DNA from: Histidinibacterium lentulum
GTDB taxonomy: Bacteria > Pseudomonadota > Alphaproteobacteria > Rhodobacterales > Rhodobacteraceae
Direction: 5' to 3'
DNA length: 64,000 bases
NCBI RefSeq assembly: GCF_003789055.1
Contig: NZ_ML119094.1
Coordinates: 1 to 64,000 of the forward strand
Part shown: one piece after another, positions 23,123 to 31,471 of the stretch
Layout: every line of letters starts with the position of its first letter
Position numbering within the stretch: position 1 is the first letter of the stretch
Notes under the pieces: generated by a model
Databases searched by the model: none
What the model was told of the DNA's origin: nothing
Seen by the model: only the letters and a program-made list of their open reading frames with translations
Program-made: the position numbers and the translations under genes

Positions 23123-25294
23123 TCACTCTGCTGCCATCATCGACGCATCGCTGTCCGGCAGATCGGCCGTCAGAAAGGCCGGGAGATCGACATCCTCGGG
23201 CTGACCCGCGTCCTCCCCCTGCCCTTCTGCGATCGCCTCGCCGTCGCTTGCCACCAGATCGGCCCGGCGCAGGACCTCGGGCAACCAACCGCTGCCCTTG
23301 AGAAGCCGCTCGGCCTCCGTTGCCATCTCACCCTTCTTCAGATGGTCGAGCAGTTGCGCAGTCCCCTCCCCTTTCGCCTCGCGCACAGCCTCGAGGATCC
23401 GAGCCTTTGGCACGCGGTTGAGATAGCCATCGACCGTCGGCTCCCAGCCTGCCTCGACCATGTCGAGATCCACCGCGTGGGCCACGAGGTCGGCATGCGC
23501 CATGCGGCGGGTCAGACCGCTGGCCGAGATGCCCGCACCGTAAGGGTTCACCTTCTCATGGAGCGCATTGATCCCGAAGCTGAGGCAATGCGCCAGAAGG
23601 GCGAGACGGCTGCCCTGGTCGAGAGCCGTCAGATAGTCCCAGAGGGCAGCATCATCGCCGAGGGGTAGATCAGCCTCCCAGGCGACATGACGCTCGTCGA
23701 CCAGCTTAGCCACGACGCTGTCCTTCAGGTCGGGCGCCTGGGCGGACATGTAGACGTGGCGCACCGAAGCCTCGAGACAGCTGCCCGAAGCAGAGGAGGT
23801 GCGGAAGGTGTCCGTCACCAGCTTCAGGAGCAGGAGCGTCAGCGCGACGTCGGGAGAACGCCCGATGGCCTCACGCAGCGCGAGGGTCCGATGCGCGGTC
23901 AGTTCCATGACCAGCCGCTCGGGAAGCGGCTTCAGCGCCCCGTCGTCTTCCTCGTCGGATGCGTCCGCGCCGATCGGGTGACCACCCGAGGTGATGACGG
24001 TACCCCCGGCGGAGGTCGCCGACGGGTTCCAACTGGAACCCCCGACATCACCCCCCTGCCCCATGGCATCCGCGCCATCACCATCCTGGACCGCGGTCTC
24101 CTCGCGCGGCTCGTCCTCAGGCCGGACATAGCCGCGATAGACCGCGAGACTACCGTCCCGATCCAGCGTGACGAAGACACCCGCGCGACCGACCTCGACC
24201 GGGTCGAAAATCACGGGCCGTTGCTCAAGCGCTTCCATCGCCGTCTCGAGCTGACCGAGCCGGGCATCGATCTCCTCCGGGTATTCGTCCTGGCCGGAGT
24301 ATTCCTCCTCCAGCGCGCGGTATTCGGAGAGCAACGCCGCATGGGACGCGCTTTCCTCGTCGGCCATCGGCGCGGGATCACCGGCCAGACGCCGCAGGCC
24401 GTGGCTGTAGCCATAGGGCAGGTCGGTCGCCACCTCGATCCACTTCCAGCCCTCCGAGGCCAGAGCCTCTGCTTCGGTATGGAGCTTCTCGGAGACCAGC
24501 CGGTCGAGCAGGGCCGGATCCTCGAGCCAGCCGCCGTCATCACCCTGGAAGAGATCGCGCAGGACGACACCGCCCGCCGCCTCAAAGGCATCGACACCCA
24601 CGAAGACCGCGCGACGATCCGAGGTCCGGACCGAGGTTTCCGTCAGCATGCGCCGGATAGCATAGGGCTCCTTGTTCCAGGAGTTCTTCACCGCATCCCA
24701 GACCTGCACCTGACGCGCGTGATCCGGGTTCACCGTGAAGGCCATCAGCTGTTCGAGCGTCATGCCATCCTCGGCATAGACCTCAAGCAGGGCAGGGGCC
24801 ACGGACGCGAGCTTCAGGCGCTGTTTCACGATCTGCGGCGTGACGAAGAAGGCCGCCGCGATCGCTTCCTCGCCCTGACCCTTCTCGCGCAGGGCTGCGA
24901 AGGCGCGGAACTGGTCGAGCGGGTGCAGGGCGACACGCTGCATGTTCTCCGCGAGCGAGTCGTCCTCGGCGAGAATTTCCGACGCAGCATCCCGCACGAT
25001 GCAGGGGACCGGCGCGGTCTTCGCCAGCCGCTTCTGCTTCACCAGCAACGACAGCGCCTGGAAGCGACGACCGCCGGCCGGGATCTCGAACGTGTCGGTC
25101 TCGACACCATCGGCATCGAGCACGGGCCGGACGTTGAGGCTCTGCAGGAGCCCGCGCCGCCCGATGTCCTCGGCCAGTTCCTCAACGGAGACGCCAGCCT
25201 TGATGCGCCGCACATTGGACTGGCTCAGCACGAGCTTGTTGAAGGGGATGTCCCGCGATGGGGACAGGACGACGTTGTGGGCAACTTTCGCCAT
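23123..25294 (-). CDS. Large ParB/RepB-type nuclease-domain protein
   Basis: A 723-residue protein with an N-terminal ParB/Srx domain: RDIPFNKLVLSQSNVRRI, IGRRGLLQSLNVRPV, IPAGGRRFQAL, then SLAENMQRVALHPLDQF. A helix-turn-helix like KorB/ParB follows near residues 150-180 (AAAFFVTPQIVKQRLKLA). The long C-terminal part is acidic, with a Gly/Ser-rich linker near residue 440. It is distinct from the repABC RepB. This ParB-like type is typical of plasmid leading regions (YubM-like in F), where it is not needed for partition. The start MAKVAHNVVLS follows GGAG. The leader has a family 1 hairpin. Confidence 0.9.
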   Translation of the reverse strand: MAKVAHNVVLSPSRDIPFNKLVLSQSNVRRIKAGVSVEELAEDIGRRGLLQSLNVRPVLDADGVETDTFEIPAGGRRFQALSLLVKQKRLAKTAPVPCIVRDAASEILAEDDSLAENMQRVALHPLDQFRAFAALREKGQGEEAIAAAFFVTPQIVKQRLKLASVAPALLEVYAEDGMTLEQLMAFTVNPDHARQVQVWDAVKNSWNKEPYAIRRMLTETSVRTSDRRAVFVGVDAFEAAGGVVLRDLFQGDDGGWLEDPALLDRLVSEKLHTEAEALASEGWKWIEVATDLPYGYSHGLRRLAGDPAPMADEESASHAALLSEYRALEEEYSGQDEYPEEIDARLGQLETAMEALEQRPVIFDPVEVGRAGVFVTLDRDGSLAVYRGYVRPEDEPREETAVQDGDGADAMGQGGDVGGSSWNPSATSAGGTVITSGGHPIGADASDEEDDGALKPLPERLVMELTAHRTLALREAIGRSPDVALTLLLLKLVTDTFRTSSASGSCLEASVRHVYMSAQAPDLKDSVVAKLVDERHVAWEADLPLGDDAALWDYLTALDQGSRLALLAHCLSFGINALHEKVNPYGAGISASGLTRRMAHADLVAHAVDLDMVEAGWEPTVDGYLNRVPKARILEAVREAKGEGTAQLLDHLKKGEMATEAERLLKGSGWLPEVLRRADLVASDGEAIAEGQGEDAGQPEDVDLPAFLTADLPDSDASMMAAE

Positions 25295-25308
25295 CAGATC
25301 TTCTCCAC

Positions 25309-25353
25309 GACGGGCGCCGGAAGCCACTCTCCCGATCTCACCTCCCGTCACCC
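25309..25353 (-). repeat. Hairpin leader repeat, family 1, copy 3
   Basis: GACGGG (25309-25314) and CCCGTC (25344-25349) flank a core identical over 23 nt to the DUF932 leader. It is placed 14 bp upstream of the ParB-like gene start. Confidence 0.75.
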
Positions 25354-25385
25354 CTCAAACCCCCAGCCTTTTCCTCTCTTCGTCA

Positions 25386-25405
25386 GTCTTGACCGCGGTC
25401 AAGAC
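25386..25405. promoter_or_regulatory. parS: parS-like palindrome 1
   Basis: A perfect 20-bp palindrome, GTCTTGACCGCGGTCAAGAC, downstream of repC. Repeated identical palindromes around repABC genes are the RepB-binding partition sites of these replicons. Confidence 0.8.
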
Positions 25406-25421
25406 GTGCAAGTTGGATGCT

Positions 25422-26534
25422 CTATGCCTTCATGATCGTTTCAAAGTATGCCTCGGGCTGCCTGATCGCTTCGCCTTTTCCCAACAGGTAGTCCAAGATC
25501 AGCAAAAGCCGTCCAGCCCCAGCTTTCTGAAGACCACGCATCAGTTTTTCTTGGCGTATTCTAAGCAATCGACCGATGTCGAAGAGAACGCGGTTGAGGG
25601 CTTCGCTTGTTCGTGGAGGGTCTGGGAAGAAGTCCGCGACATGTGAAAAGTCCGTCCATGCCATTTTTGCCGGGTCCCGGTTCATGGTCGGTGCTCCAAC
25701 GCTTTGGGAAGCGTTGGTCTGGTTCACGTGCGTGTCTTTCTTAATATGTTCTTTTTTTACAGACTCTATCTGCCGGTCATTTTGTCCGGTCCTGGCGGAC
25801 ATTTCGCTCGCGCACTCACGGCCGAGGGTTTGGTCTTGCGATTGCTCTCGGTCCGCACGGGTGTTTGAATCGTGGCACTCTCCGTAGCTCGGTTTGGCAT
25901 TGGCTCCGAGCTCGCGGAGACCAGCGATGATTTGCAAGACTGTGTCGGCAGTCAGGGTTGCTCGACGAAGCAGGTTTCGGATCGTTTCCAGTGAAGCCCG
26001 CCGTGCGTCATGGAGCTGTTCGTCCTGTAGGAGGGACGCGCGCAGCGCTAGCGCTTCTGCCTTGAGGGAGCGCAGGCGTTCACGCTCTTCCGTGACCTTC
26101 GATGCTCTGGCTGCAAGAGCATCGTGGCTCTGCAGTAGCGGACCCAAGTCGATCCCAAACGCATCCCTGATGATCCCTCCGTAGCGGAGAGGGAAGCGTT
26201 TCCCGTTCGCTGAACTCTTTCGCTGGATGAGACCCGCAGCCTCAAGGCGCCCCAGGCAGCGGCGAAGCGTTCTTTCATCAATGCCGTTTGCGCGCTGTGA
26301 TAAGGAGGCGTTTGAAGGAAACACAACGGTCAGCTTGCAGTGTGTTTCACCAGAGTTGGGGCTCTGATCGCGCGGAAGAAAGCTGATGAGCGCTGTCAGT
26401 ACGGTGACGTCGTTGCTCGTGAGGCTCAGGTCTTTCCGAAGAACCCGCACCGGCCCCAGAAGCTCGTAGGGGTTAGGGCAGGCATTAGCCGCCTGTTCCG
26501 CCAAGGCGGTTCGTGCTTGAGTGACATGTCTCAT
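25422..26534 (-). CDS. repC: Replication initiator RepC
   Basis: A RepC replication initiator of about 370 residues. The conserved N-terminal part is SLTSNDVTVLTALISFLP, GIDERTLRRCLGRLEAAGL (winged helix) and RFPLRYGG, and the C-terminal RLLLILDYLLGKGEAIRQPEAYF segment is typical. RepC is encoded third in repABC and initiates replication at an origin inside its own gene. The ATG at 26534 lacks a clear Shine-Dalgarno sequence. A TTG at 26606 would extend it by 24 residues but would overlap the promoter of the antisense RNA. Confidence 0.92.
   Translation of the reverse strand: MRHVTQARTALAEQAANACPNPYELLGPVRVLRKDLSLTSNDVTVLTALISFLPRDQSPNSGETHCKLTVVFPSNASLSQRANGIDERTLRRCLGRLEAAGLIQRKSSANGKRFPLRYGGIIRDAFGIDLGPLLQSHDALAARASKVTEERERLRSLKAEALALRASLLQDEQLHDARRASLETIRNLLRRATLTADTVLQIIAGLRELGANAKPSYGECHDSNTRADREQSQDQTLGRECASEMSARTGQNDRQIESVKKEHIKKDTHVNQTNASQSVGAPTMNRDPAKMAWTDFSHVADFFPDPPRTSEALNRVLFDIGRLLRIRQEKLMRGLQKAGAGRLLLILDYLLGKGEAIRQPEAYFETIMKA
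25730..25780. other. Candidate oriV segment inside repC
   Basis: An AT-rich stretch (CTTTCTTAATATGTTCTTTT and following) interrupts the otherwise GC-richer repC. In studied repABC plasmids the origin lies in such an AT-rich part of repC. The assignment is by position and composition only. Confidence 0.35.
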
Positions 26535-26577
26535 GGTGTTTCGGAAGAAAAAGCTTCCCCGTTCACCGCGAGCGGTG

Positions 26578-26668
26578 TTGAACTCGATTCGTTTTGGGGG
26601 TATCAATCAGGTGTCGAGACTGATTGAGGCCCTTCGGAAGCACCGCTTTCGGGGGGTCTTTCCTTTTC
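26578..26668 (+). ncRNA. Counter-transcribed RNA (incompatibility RNA) of repABC, with promoter
   Basis: On the strand opposite repC, TTGAAC (26578-26583) and TATCAA (26601-26606) are spaced by exactly 17 bp. A start near 26612 gives a short RNA ending in the stem CCCTTCGGAAGC/GCTTTCGGGGGG (26630-26656, three G-U pairs) followed by TCTTTCCTTTTC. Position between repB and repC, antisense orientation and size of about 55 nt match the ctRNA that limits RepC translation and sets copy number and incompatibility. Confidence 0.7.
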
Positions 26669-26708
26669 TAGCCGTTCCTCCTTTCGTTTTCTGCTCGTTG
26701 CTCTTGAT

Positions 26709-26728
26709 GTCTTGACCGCGGTCAAGAC
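26709..26728. promoter_or_regulatory. parS: parS-like palindrome 2
   Basis: The same 20-bp palindrome as at 25386-25405, placed ten bases after the repB stop in the repB-repC spacer. Confidence 0.8.
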
Positions 26729-26737
26729 ACGGGGTCG

Positions 26738-27667
26738 TCACTTTGGGCCGTCTTGACCGCGGTCAAGAAGCTCTCCGATCAGCTTTCGGACGGCCTCTTC
26801 GACGCGTGGGGCAAGATCAGCGTCCACATCGATAGTGATGCGATTGCCTTTGCGGCCGATCTTCACGCGCTCACCTGGCTCAGCCTTGGGCGGAGTTGTC
26901 TTGGTGGCCGTGAGCAGCGTAACCGCTGCGTCAAGCCGCTCTGGGCCAGGCAAGCTACGGGGGATTTCGCGGGCGACTTCCTTGGCTCTCGAGACGTCCT
27001 TCTCGCACAGCCTGAAAAGCTTCTCCCAGACCCGCCGACCAACGCCATGTGCTGGTCCGATGGCCTGGATCAGCTCCATCGGAATGCCCGTCGCGATACG
27101 GTTCATCCGAGAGACGAGAGACTCATCGATCTGGAGTGCCCGATAGGCGATAGTCTGGGCGTTCTTGCGCGTCTCGTCTGTTTTCCCAAGTTCTCGAATG
27201 ATGCCGGCGACGAACAAAGCCCTCTCGATGAACGAGGGGTCTTGGCGGGCATTGTTCTCCACGCCTTGGGCGATCAGTGCTTCCTCTTCGGTCATTTCCA
27301 TGACCGTGGCGCGCACCTTCTGACCAAGCTCACGACAGGCGAGAAGCCTGCGGCGCCCATAGACGATTTCAAGTGCGCCATCCTGGGTTCGGCGGACAAG
27401 AATGGGAACCTTTTGCCCATGCTCCCGGATCGAGGACACAAGTTCCTCGAGACCATCGCTCGGATCGATACGGTCCATGACCGCGGACATCCGCACGGCG
27501 CTCGGGTCGATCAGGCGCGTGGCGTGTTTGTCTTCCTCGAGCACGGATGCTTGCGCACGAGCGACTGTCGGGCTCGTACGTTTCAGATCAAGATCCACGT
27601 CCTCTTCTGCAGTCGCGGCATTGCCCATCGCGTTCTTGAGGGAATCTCCGAAGACCTTACGCGCCAT
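26738..27667 (-). CDS. repB: Partition protein RepB (ParB type)
   Basis: A 309-residue plasmid RepB/ParB. The ParB domain shows LVSSIREHGQKVPILVRR and YGRRRLLACRELG (the CTP-binding GxRR motif), then VENNARQDPSFIERA. A helix-turn-helix lies around ALQIDESLVSRMNRIA. It binds the parS palindromes and works with RepA in segregation. The start overlaps the repA stop by 11 bp. Its last codons contain a third parS copy. Confidence 0.93.
   Translation of the reverse strand: MARKVFGDSLKNAMGNAATAEEDVDLDLKRTSPTVARAQASVLEEDKHATRLIDPSAVRMSAVMDRIDPSDGLEELVSSIREHGQKVPILVRRTQDGALEIVYGRRRLLACRELGQKVRATVMEMTEEEALIAQGVENNARQDPSFIERALFVAGIIRELGKTDETRKNAQTIAYRALQIDESLVSRMNRIATGIPMELIQAIGPAHGVGRRVWEKLFRLCEKDVSRAKEVAREIPRSLPGPERLDAAVTLLTATKTTPPKAEPGERVKIGRKGNRITIDVDADLAPRVEEAVRKLIGELLDRGQDGPK
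26751..26768. promoter_or_regulatory. parS: parS-like palindrome 3, inside the repB 3' end
   Basis: An 18-bp palindrome TCTTGACCGCGGTCAAGA overlaps the codons for the RepB C-terminus, 22 bp from copy 2. Confidence 0.8.
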
Positions 27668-28838
27668 GGCTACGCCCCCATGCCTTTAGGATTTCGCGTT
27701 CGACTTCGTCGGTAACGCGCGAAACGGACTCGATTGCACGCTCGTAGGTTCTGCGGTTCACGTCGCGAGGTTCGACCTCAAAGATGCTCTGCTGCGTATT
27801 GGCGGCATCACCTACCGCTGTCGACTTCAGGAACTCGGCCGGGAGGACCGCATCGCCAAGGACCGTCCGAAGCAGAGACGAGATCTGGACCTGTGGACCA
27901 TCGGTATTCTCGTAGCGGGTGATCAGCACCCGCACGAAGTTCAGACCGTGTTCGGGAGCATGCGCCTCGACGACGCCCATCAGGTTGCTTGCCATACCGA
28001 GGAAGCTTGCCAGGGACATGACATCAAGCATGGACGCGTTAAGCGGGATCAGGACCCCGGTGGAAGCAAAGAGGGCAGAGATCACCGAGAAGTTCAGCTG
28101 CGGCGGGGTGTCGAAGATCACCACATCATACCTGCTCAGGACAGGCTCAAGCGCTTCACGGATCCGACTGTGGAAGGTGGTGGCGCCGTGTCTGAAGCTC
28201 AAAGCGACCTCGAACTCGTACTCCATGATGTCCATGGAGGCCGGGATCAGATCCACAGTCGGGAAGTTCGTCTTTCGAATGATATCGGAGGCGGGCAGGG
28301 GACCTTCCGACCGGATCAAATCGTAGGAGGTCGGCATGTCCGGATCGAGTTCAGGGGTCACCCCGAACAGGTTCGTCAGACTTGCCTGGCTGTCGAGGTC
28401 GATCAGCAGGACCCGATAGCCGCGAAGGCCCAGTAGCTGACCAACATGAGCCACGGTCGACGTTTTTGCGGACCCACCCTTCAGGTTGAAGATTGTCACG
28501 ACCTGGCACGGTTCGCCGGCTCTTCTGTGAGGGTGCTCATCGGGCTTAATCCTGCCCGTCTCAAGAAGGACGCGTTGGGCCTCGACCATTTCCTCGGCAG
28601 AGAAACTGCGGCGGTTGCCACCCTCGAGTATACCTTCGGGAAAGCCTTCGAGGTTTGACACATGGTGGCGGAACGTGTTCTGGTTGAGCCGTAGGAGATC
28701 TGCCGCTTCCCGCATCGCGAAGCGGCGGAGACCCTTCTGGGCATCCGGTGGAAAAGTCTCCTGAGCATGTTCTCGCAACCGGCTACCAAGCCGCTTGGAC
28801 ATGACATCGAATCTTTGAGAGGCTCGTATCCCGCTCAT
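27657..28838 (-). CDS. repA: Partition ATPase RepA (ParA type)
   Basis: A 393-residue ParA-family ATPase. An N-terminal winged-helix region (AADLLRLNQNTFRHHVSNLEG) is followed by the deviant Walker A FNLKGGSAKTSTVAH near residue 119, Walker A' LLIDLDSQASLT, and Walker B VVIFDTPPQLNFS. RepA drives plasmid segregation and represses the repABC promoter. The start MSGIRASQ follows GAGGG. It is first in the operon. Confidence 0.94.
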   Translation of the reverse strand: MSGIRASQRFDVMSKRLGSRLREHAQETFPPDAQKGLRRFAMREAADLLRLNQNTFRHHVSNLEGFPEGILEGGNRRSFSAEEMVEAQRVLLETGRIKPDEHPHRRAGEPCQVVTIFNLKGGSAKTSTVAHVGQLLGLRGYRVLLIDLDSQASLTNLFGVTPELDPDMPTSYDLIRSEGPLPASDIIRKTNFPTVDLIPASMDIMEYEFEVALSFRHGATTFHSRIREALEPVLSRYDVVIFDTPPQLNFSVISALFASTGVLIPLNASMLDVMSLASFLGMASNLMGVVEAHAPEHGLNFVRVLITRYENTDGPQVQISSLLRTVLGDAVLPAEFLKSTAVGDAANTQQSIFEVEPRDVNRRTYERAIESVSRVTDEVEREILKAWGRSHGA

Positions 28839-28870
28839 CACTGCCCTCAAGTCTTTATTGTTTTGTAGAC

Positions 28871-28962
28871 CTTAACAGTTTTGGTGAGTAAATCCAGCCC
28901 AAACCGTTGAACGGCGTATGCGCGTTGAAGGGGCTGATTTCTGACGAGAGAAAACCGTTAAG
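28871..28962. promoter_or_regulatory. Candidate repABC operator repeats
   Basis: Upstream of repA, CTTAACAGTTTT (28871-28882) and AAAACCGTTAAG (28951-28962) form an 11/12 inverted repeat. A third related box, AAACCGTTGAACGG, lies between them at 28901. RepA-RepB autoregulation of this promoter is known for repABC plasmids; the binding site is inferred here. The rest of 28851-29094 holds no gene, only a weaker repeat around CCACAA/TTGTGG near 29030. Confidence 0.5.
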
Positions 28963-29094
28963 TATCAGTGCGTTGGGTGGCCTTGTTCGCAGCGTACTTC
29001 AACAGCTCGTGGGTCGTGGCGTCGTGGCCACAACATGTATTGTGGACGCCTACGGACTGCAGATCATAAGAATCGCATGGCGATTCCCGCGACT

Positions 29095-29979
29095 TCAATC
29101 AAGTAGCCCCAGCCTCTCGGCTCGCTCCAACAGCATCTTCACGGATGACGGCTGCCAGCTGGTCCGCCCACGCGGCGTCCGCTCCCGCATTTTCTCGAGC
29201 CGGTTGCAGATTTCTTGCAGCGTAATCTCCGGGTTTGCGCCCTTGATGCCGGCAACGATGGCCGGCAAACGGTCGTCGGTATCGCGGCGACCGGCACGGC
29301 CCAACACGGTTTCGTCCAAGAACCCATCCCGCACATACGCGTTCACAGCGCGGAGTAATCGGCTTTGTGTCCACTGACGTTCATGGGGCAGGGGAGCGTT
29401 GATGATGCGCAGCACGTCCTCCCAGGCCATGTCGGGCCGCAGGCGACGAACGTGCGGTACCCAGTCCTGTGCCGTCTCGTTCAGGCGATCCATGTAACCG
29501 TCTTGCCTCGCCAGCCGCACTTTGCGAAGCGCCGCGGGATCGCGGGCGCGCAGGCCCGGGTTGCCGCCGATCCGACCCTTGCTGCGTGCCGAGGCCAGCC
29601 CCGCTTTGGTGCGTTCGCGGATCAGGGCGCGCTCGAACTCGGCCGCGGCACCGAGAACTTGCAGGGTGAACTTGCCCTGCGGCGAGGACGTGTCGATCGG
29701 ATCGGTCAGCGAGCGAAAAAAGGCACCTTTCGCCTCCAGCCGCTCGATGACCTCGAGCAGATGCGACAGCGATCGCGCCAGACGATCAATGCGCACGACG
29801 ACCAGCGTATCGCCCTTGCCAATCCGCTCGAGCACGCGGGCCAGCACGGGCCGCGCACGGTTGCCGCCCGAGGCCTGCTCTTCGTGGATCTCGACGCAGC
29901 CCGCGGATTTCAGGGCCTGCGACTGGGGCAGGGGGGTCTGATCCTCGGTCGAGACGCGCGCGTAGCCGATCAGGGGCAT
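29095..29979 (-). CDS. Serine recombinase / resolvase
   Basis: A 294-residue recombinase of the resolvase/invertase family. The catalytic serine is S10 in GYARVSTEDQ, and VVVRIDRLARSLSHLLEVIERL and FERALIRERTKAGLASA complete the catalytic and dimer-helix region. It is about 110 residues longer than Tn3 resolvase, and the C-terminal part resembles a degenerate helix-turn-helix region. On a large plasmid it may resolve multimers or be left from a transposon. ATG at 29979 is preferred over the TTG just before it. Confidence 0.9.
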   Translation of the reverse strand: MPLIGYARVSTEDQTPLPQSQALKSAGCVEIHEEQASGGNRARPVLARVLERIGKGDTLVVVRIDRLARSLSHLLEVIERLEAKGAFFRSLTDPIDTSSPQGKFTLQVLGAAAEFERALIRERTKAGLASARSKGRIGGNPGLRARDPAALRKVRLARQDGYMDRLNETAQDWVPHVRRLRPDMAWEDVLRIINAPLPHERQWTQSRLLRAVNAYVRDGFLDETVLGRAGRRDTDDRLPAIVAGIKGANPEITLQEICNRLEKMRERTPRGRTSWQPSSVKMLLERAERLGLLD

Positions 29980-29985
29980 CAAAAC

Positions 29986-30031
29986 AGGCCGTTTGCAGTT
30001 TCATATGTCACTAATAAACGACCGTTTGTAG
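29986..30031. repeat. Repeated CCGTTTG(C/T)AG boxes upstream of the resolvase
   Basis: GGCCGTTTGCAG (29987-29998) and GACCGTTTGTAG (30020-30031) are direct repeats 33 bp apart, immediately upstream of the recombinase start. They could be part of its res site. Confidence 0.4.
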
Positions 30032-30189
30032 ACGTACGCAAGGGGTGTTTCCTTCGTCGCGCTGAGTTCGGGAAGCCTTGTATCAATGGGCTGAAGCCCG
30101 CGAGAGGCGCTCCAGCGTCCTCGAGAAGACAGGGGCCTCGGGCGCCTCTATAGTAGAGAAAATCGCAGCCCCTTAAACTCCATCGTCAA

Positions 30190-30217
30190 GCGCGCATAAT
30201 GGCCGTATAATGCGCGC
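30190..30217 (+). promoter_or_regulatory. Promoter with inverted-repeat operator, probably leaderless transcript
   Basis: TATAAT at 30206-30211 lies six bases before the ATG at 30218, so transcription should start at or next to the start codon. GCGCGCAT (30190-30197) and ATGCGCGC (30210-30217) form a perfect 8-bp inverted repeat over the same region. A weak -35 (TCGTCA, 30183-30188) is 17 bp upstream of the -10. Confidence 0.6.
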
Positions 30218-31453
30218 ATGAACCGATCACGCCAGACATATATGGACGACGAGGGGGTGCCTCTTGAGGACATGGAGGCGTCCGAGGACCGGGATGACGC
30301 TGATCTCTGGTTCCTGCCCGGGCCGATAGAGGACGAACCGGATTACCTGCCGCCCGGACCTCCGCCTGAGGCGAAGGAATCCGATGTTGTCGATGCCTGG
30401 CGCGCGGCCGAGGCCGGGCAGGCGGCGCAGCTCGCCCGTGTTTCTGCGCGCCTGGGAATCCTTGATGAACGCCTGCGCCGAGGCCCGGCTGGCTGGCGGC
30501 AGCGGCTTGCCCTGATCGAAGCCGCGGATCTCAGCTGGCTCACGCAGGACCGCATTGGGCTCGACCGGTTGTCGCTCTACATGGCGCTGCGGGTTTCGAC
30601 CGTCACGGATGATGCGCAAGCGCTGTACCGGATCGGCTGGACCGTGCGGCGGCTGACCGGCGGACCCGCGCCGTTGGCGCATCGGTCAGGTGTGGGCGAC
30701 CTCGAAACCTTTCTCGACCGGCGCGACCGCCCGGGGCAGGGGGAGCGTTTCGACGATGCCAAGGCGCCCTCGCGCGTGGCCGAGATGGCAGAGCGCGAAG
30801 CCTTTGAGGACCGGGCCGCCGGATGGCTCGCGATGATGGATCAGGCTGAGGATCTCCACCCCGTGACACGGGCCTGCATGGGCTTTCATCTTTGGCACGT
30901 CGCGGAGCTTTCACCGGTCGATGACCCGCTCGAGGCTGCGGTGACGGCTGCGCGTGTCGCGATCGCCGATCTCGCGCCGTCGGGGAGCGCTCCGGGCGCA
31001 ATCTTCGCACCCATCGCCATGGGCGGGGGAGGGGGTTTCCGCGCGATCGGGGACCAGCCCGCCCGATTGGCGCGCTGGCTGAGCGCGATGGAGAGCGCGA
31101 CATTGGCAGCCTTGCGCAGGCTCGACGAGATCGAGGCTTGGGCAGCGGCTGCCGAGCGAACGATGGCACCGCTCTCGGGCAAGACACCGCCGTTGCTGCG
31201 GGACCTTTTCACAAGCTGGCCGCTCGTCTCGGTACAGATGGCTGAGAAACTGACAGGTGCGCACCGGGCAACGGTTCAGCGCAACGTCGACTGGATGGAG
31301 GAGCGGGGCCTGATCCGGGAGGTCACGGGGCAGGGGCGCTATCGCATGTGGCGGATCGTCGAGACGCGCGCGACAGAGACAAGATCGAGCTCTGATCGAA
31401 ATGATGGGCTGTCGCCTGAGGATCTCTACGATGTGCTGGCCGCACGCCAGTGA
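30218..31453 (+). CDS. RHE_PE00001-type (DUF1612 plus HTH) plasmid protein
   Basis: A 411-residue protein resembling the RHE_PE00001 family of rhizobial and rhodobacterial plasmids. It has an acidic N-terminus and an arginine-rich middle with LARVSARLGILDERLRRGP. A C-terminal winged helix follows (LVSVQMAEKLTGAHRATVQR, WMEERGLIREVTGQGRYRMW). It probably regulates transcription and may repress itself through the palindrome over its promoter. Family-wide function is unknown. In this window it lies next to the resolvase and repABC. Confidence 0.7.
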   Translation: MNRSRQTYMDDEGVPLEDMEASEDRDDADLWFLPGPIEDEPDYLPPGPPPEAKESDVVDAWRAAEAGQAAQLARVSARLGILDERLRRGPAGWRQRLALIEAADLSWLTQDRIGLDRLSLYMALRVSTVTDDAQALYRIGWTVRRLTGGPAPLAHRSGVGDLETFLDRRDRPGQGERFDDAKAPSRVAEMAEREAFEDRAAGWLAMMDQAEDLHPVTRACMGFHLWHVAELSPVDDPLEAAVTAARVAIADLAPSGSAPGAIFAPIAMGGGGGFRAIGDQPARLARWLSAMESATLAALRRLDEIEAWAAAAERTMAPLSGKTPPLLRDLFTSWPLVSVQMAEKLTGAHRATVQRNVDWMEERGLIREVTGQGRYRMWRIVETRATETRSSSDRNDGLSPEDLYDVLAARQ

Positions 31454-31471
31454 TACCCGAATACAGCGCTG

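Noticed and set aside
26535-26606. Longer RepC starting at TTG 26606
   Set aside because: The start would overlap the -10 box of the antisense RNA promoter and lacks a ribosome binding site; it cannot be fully excluded.
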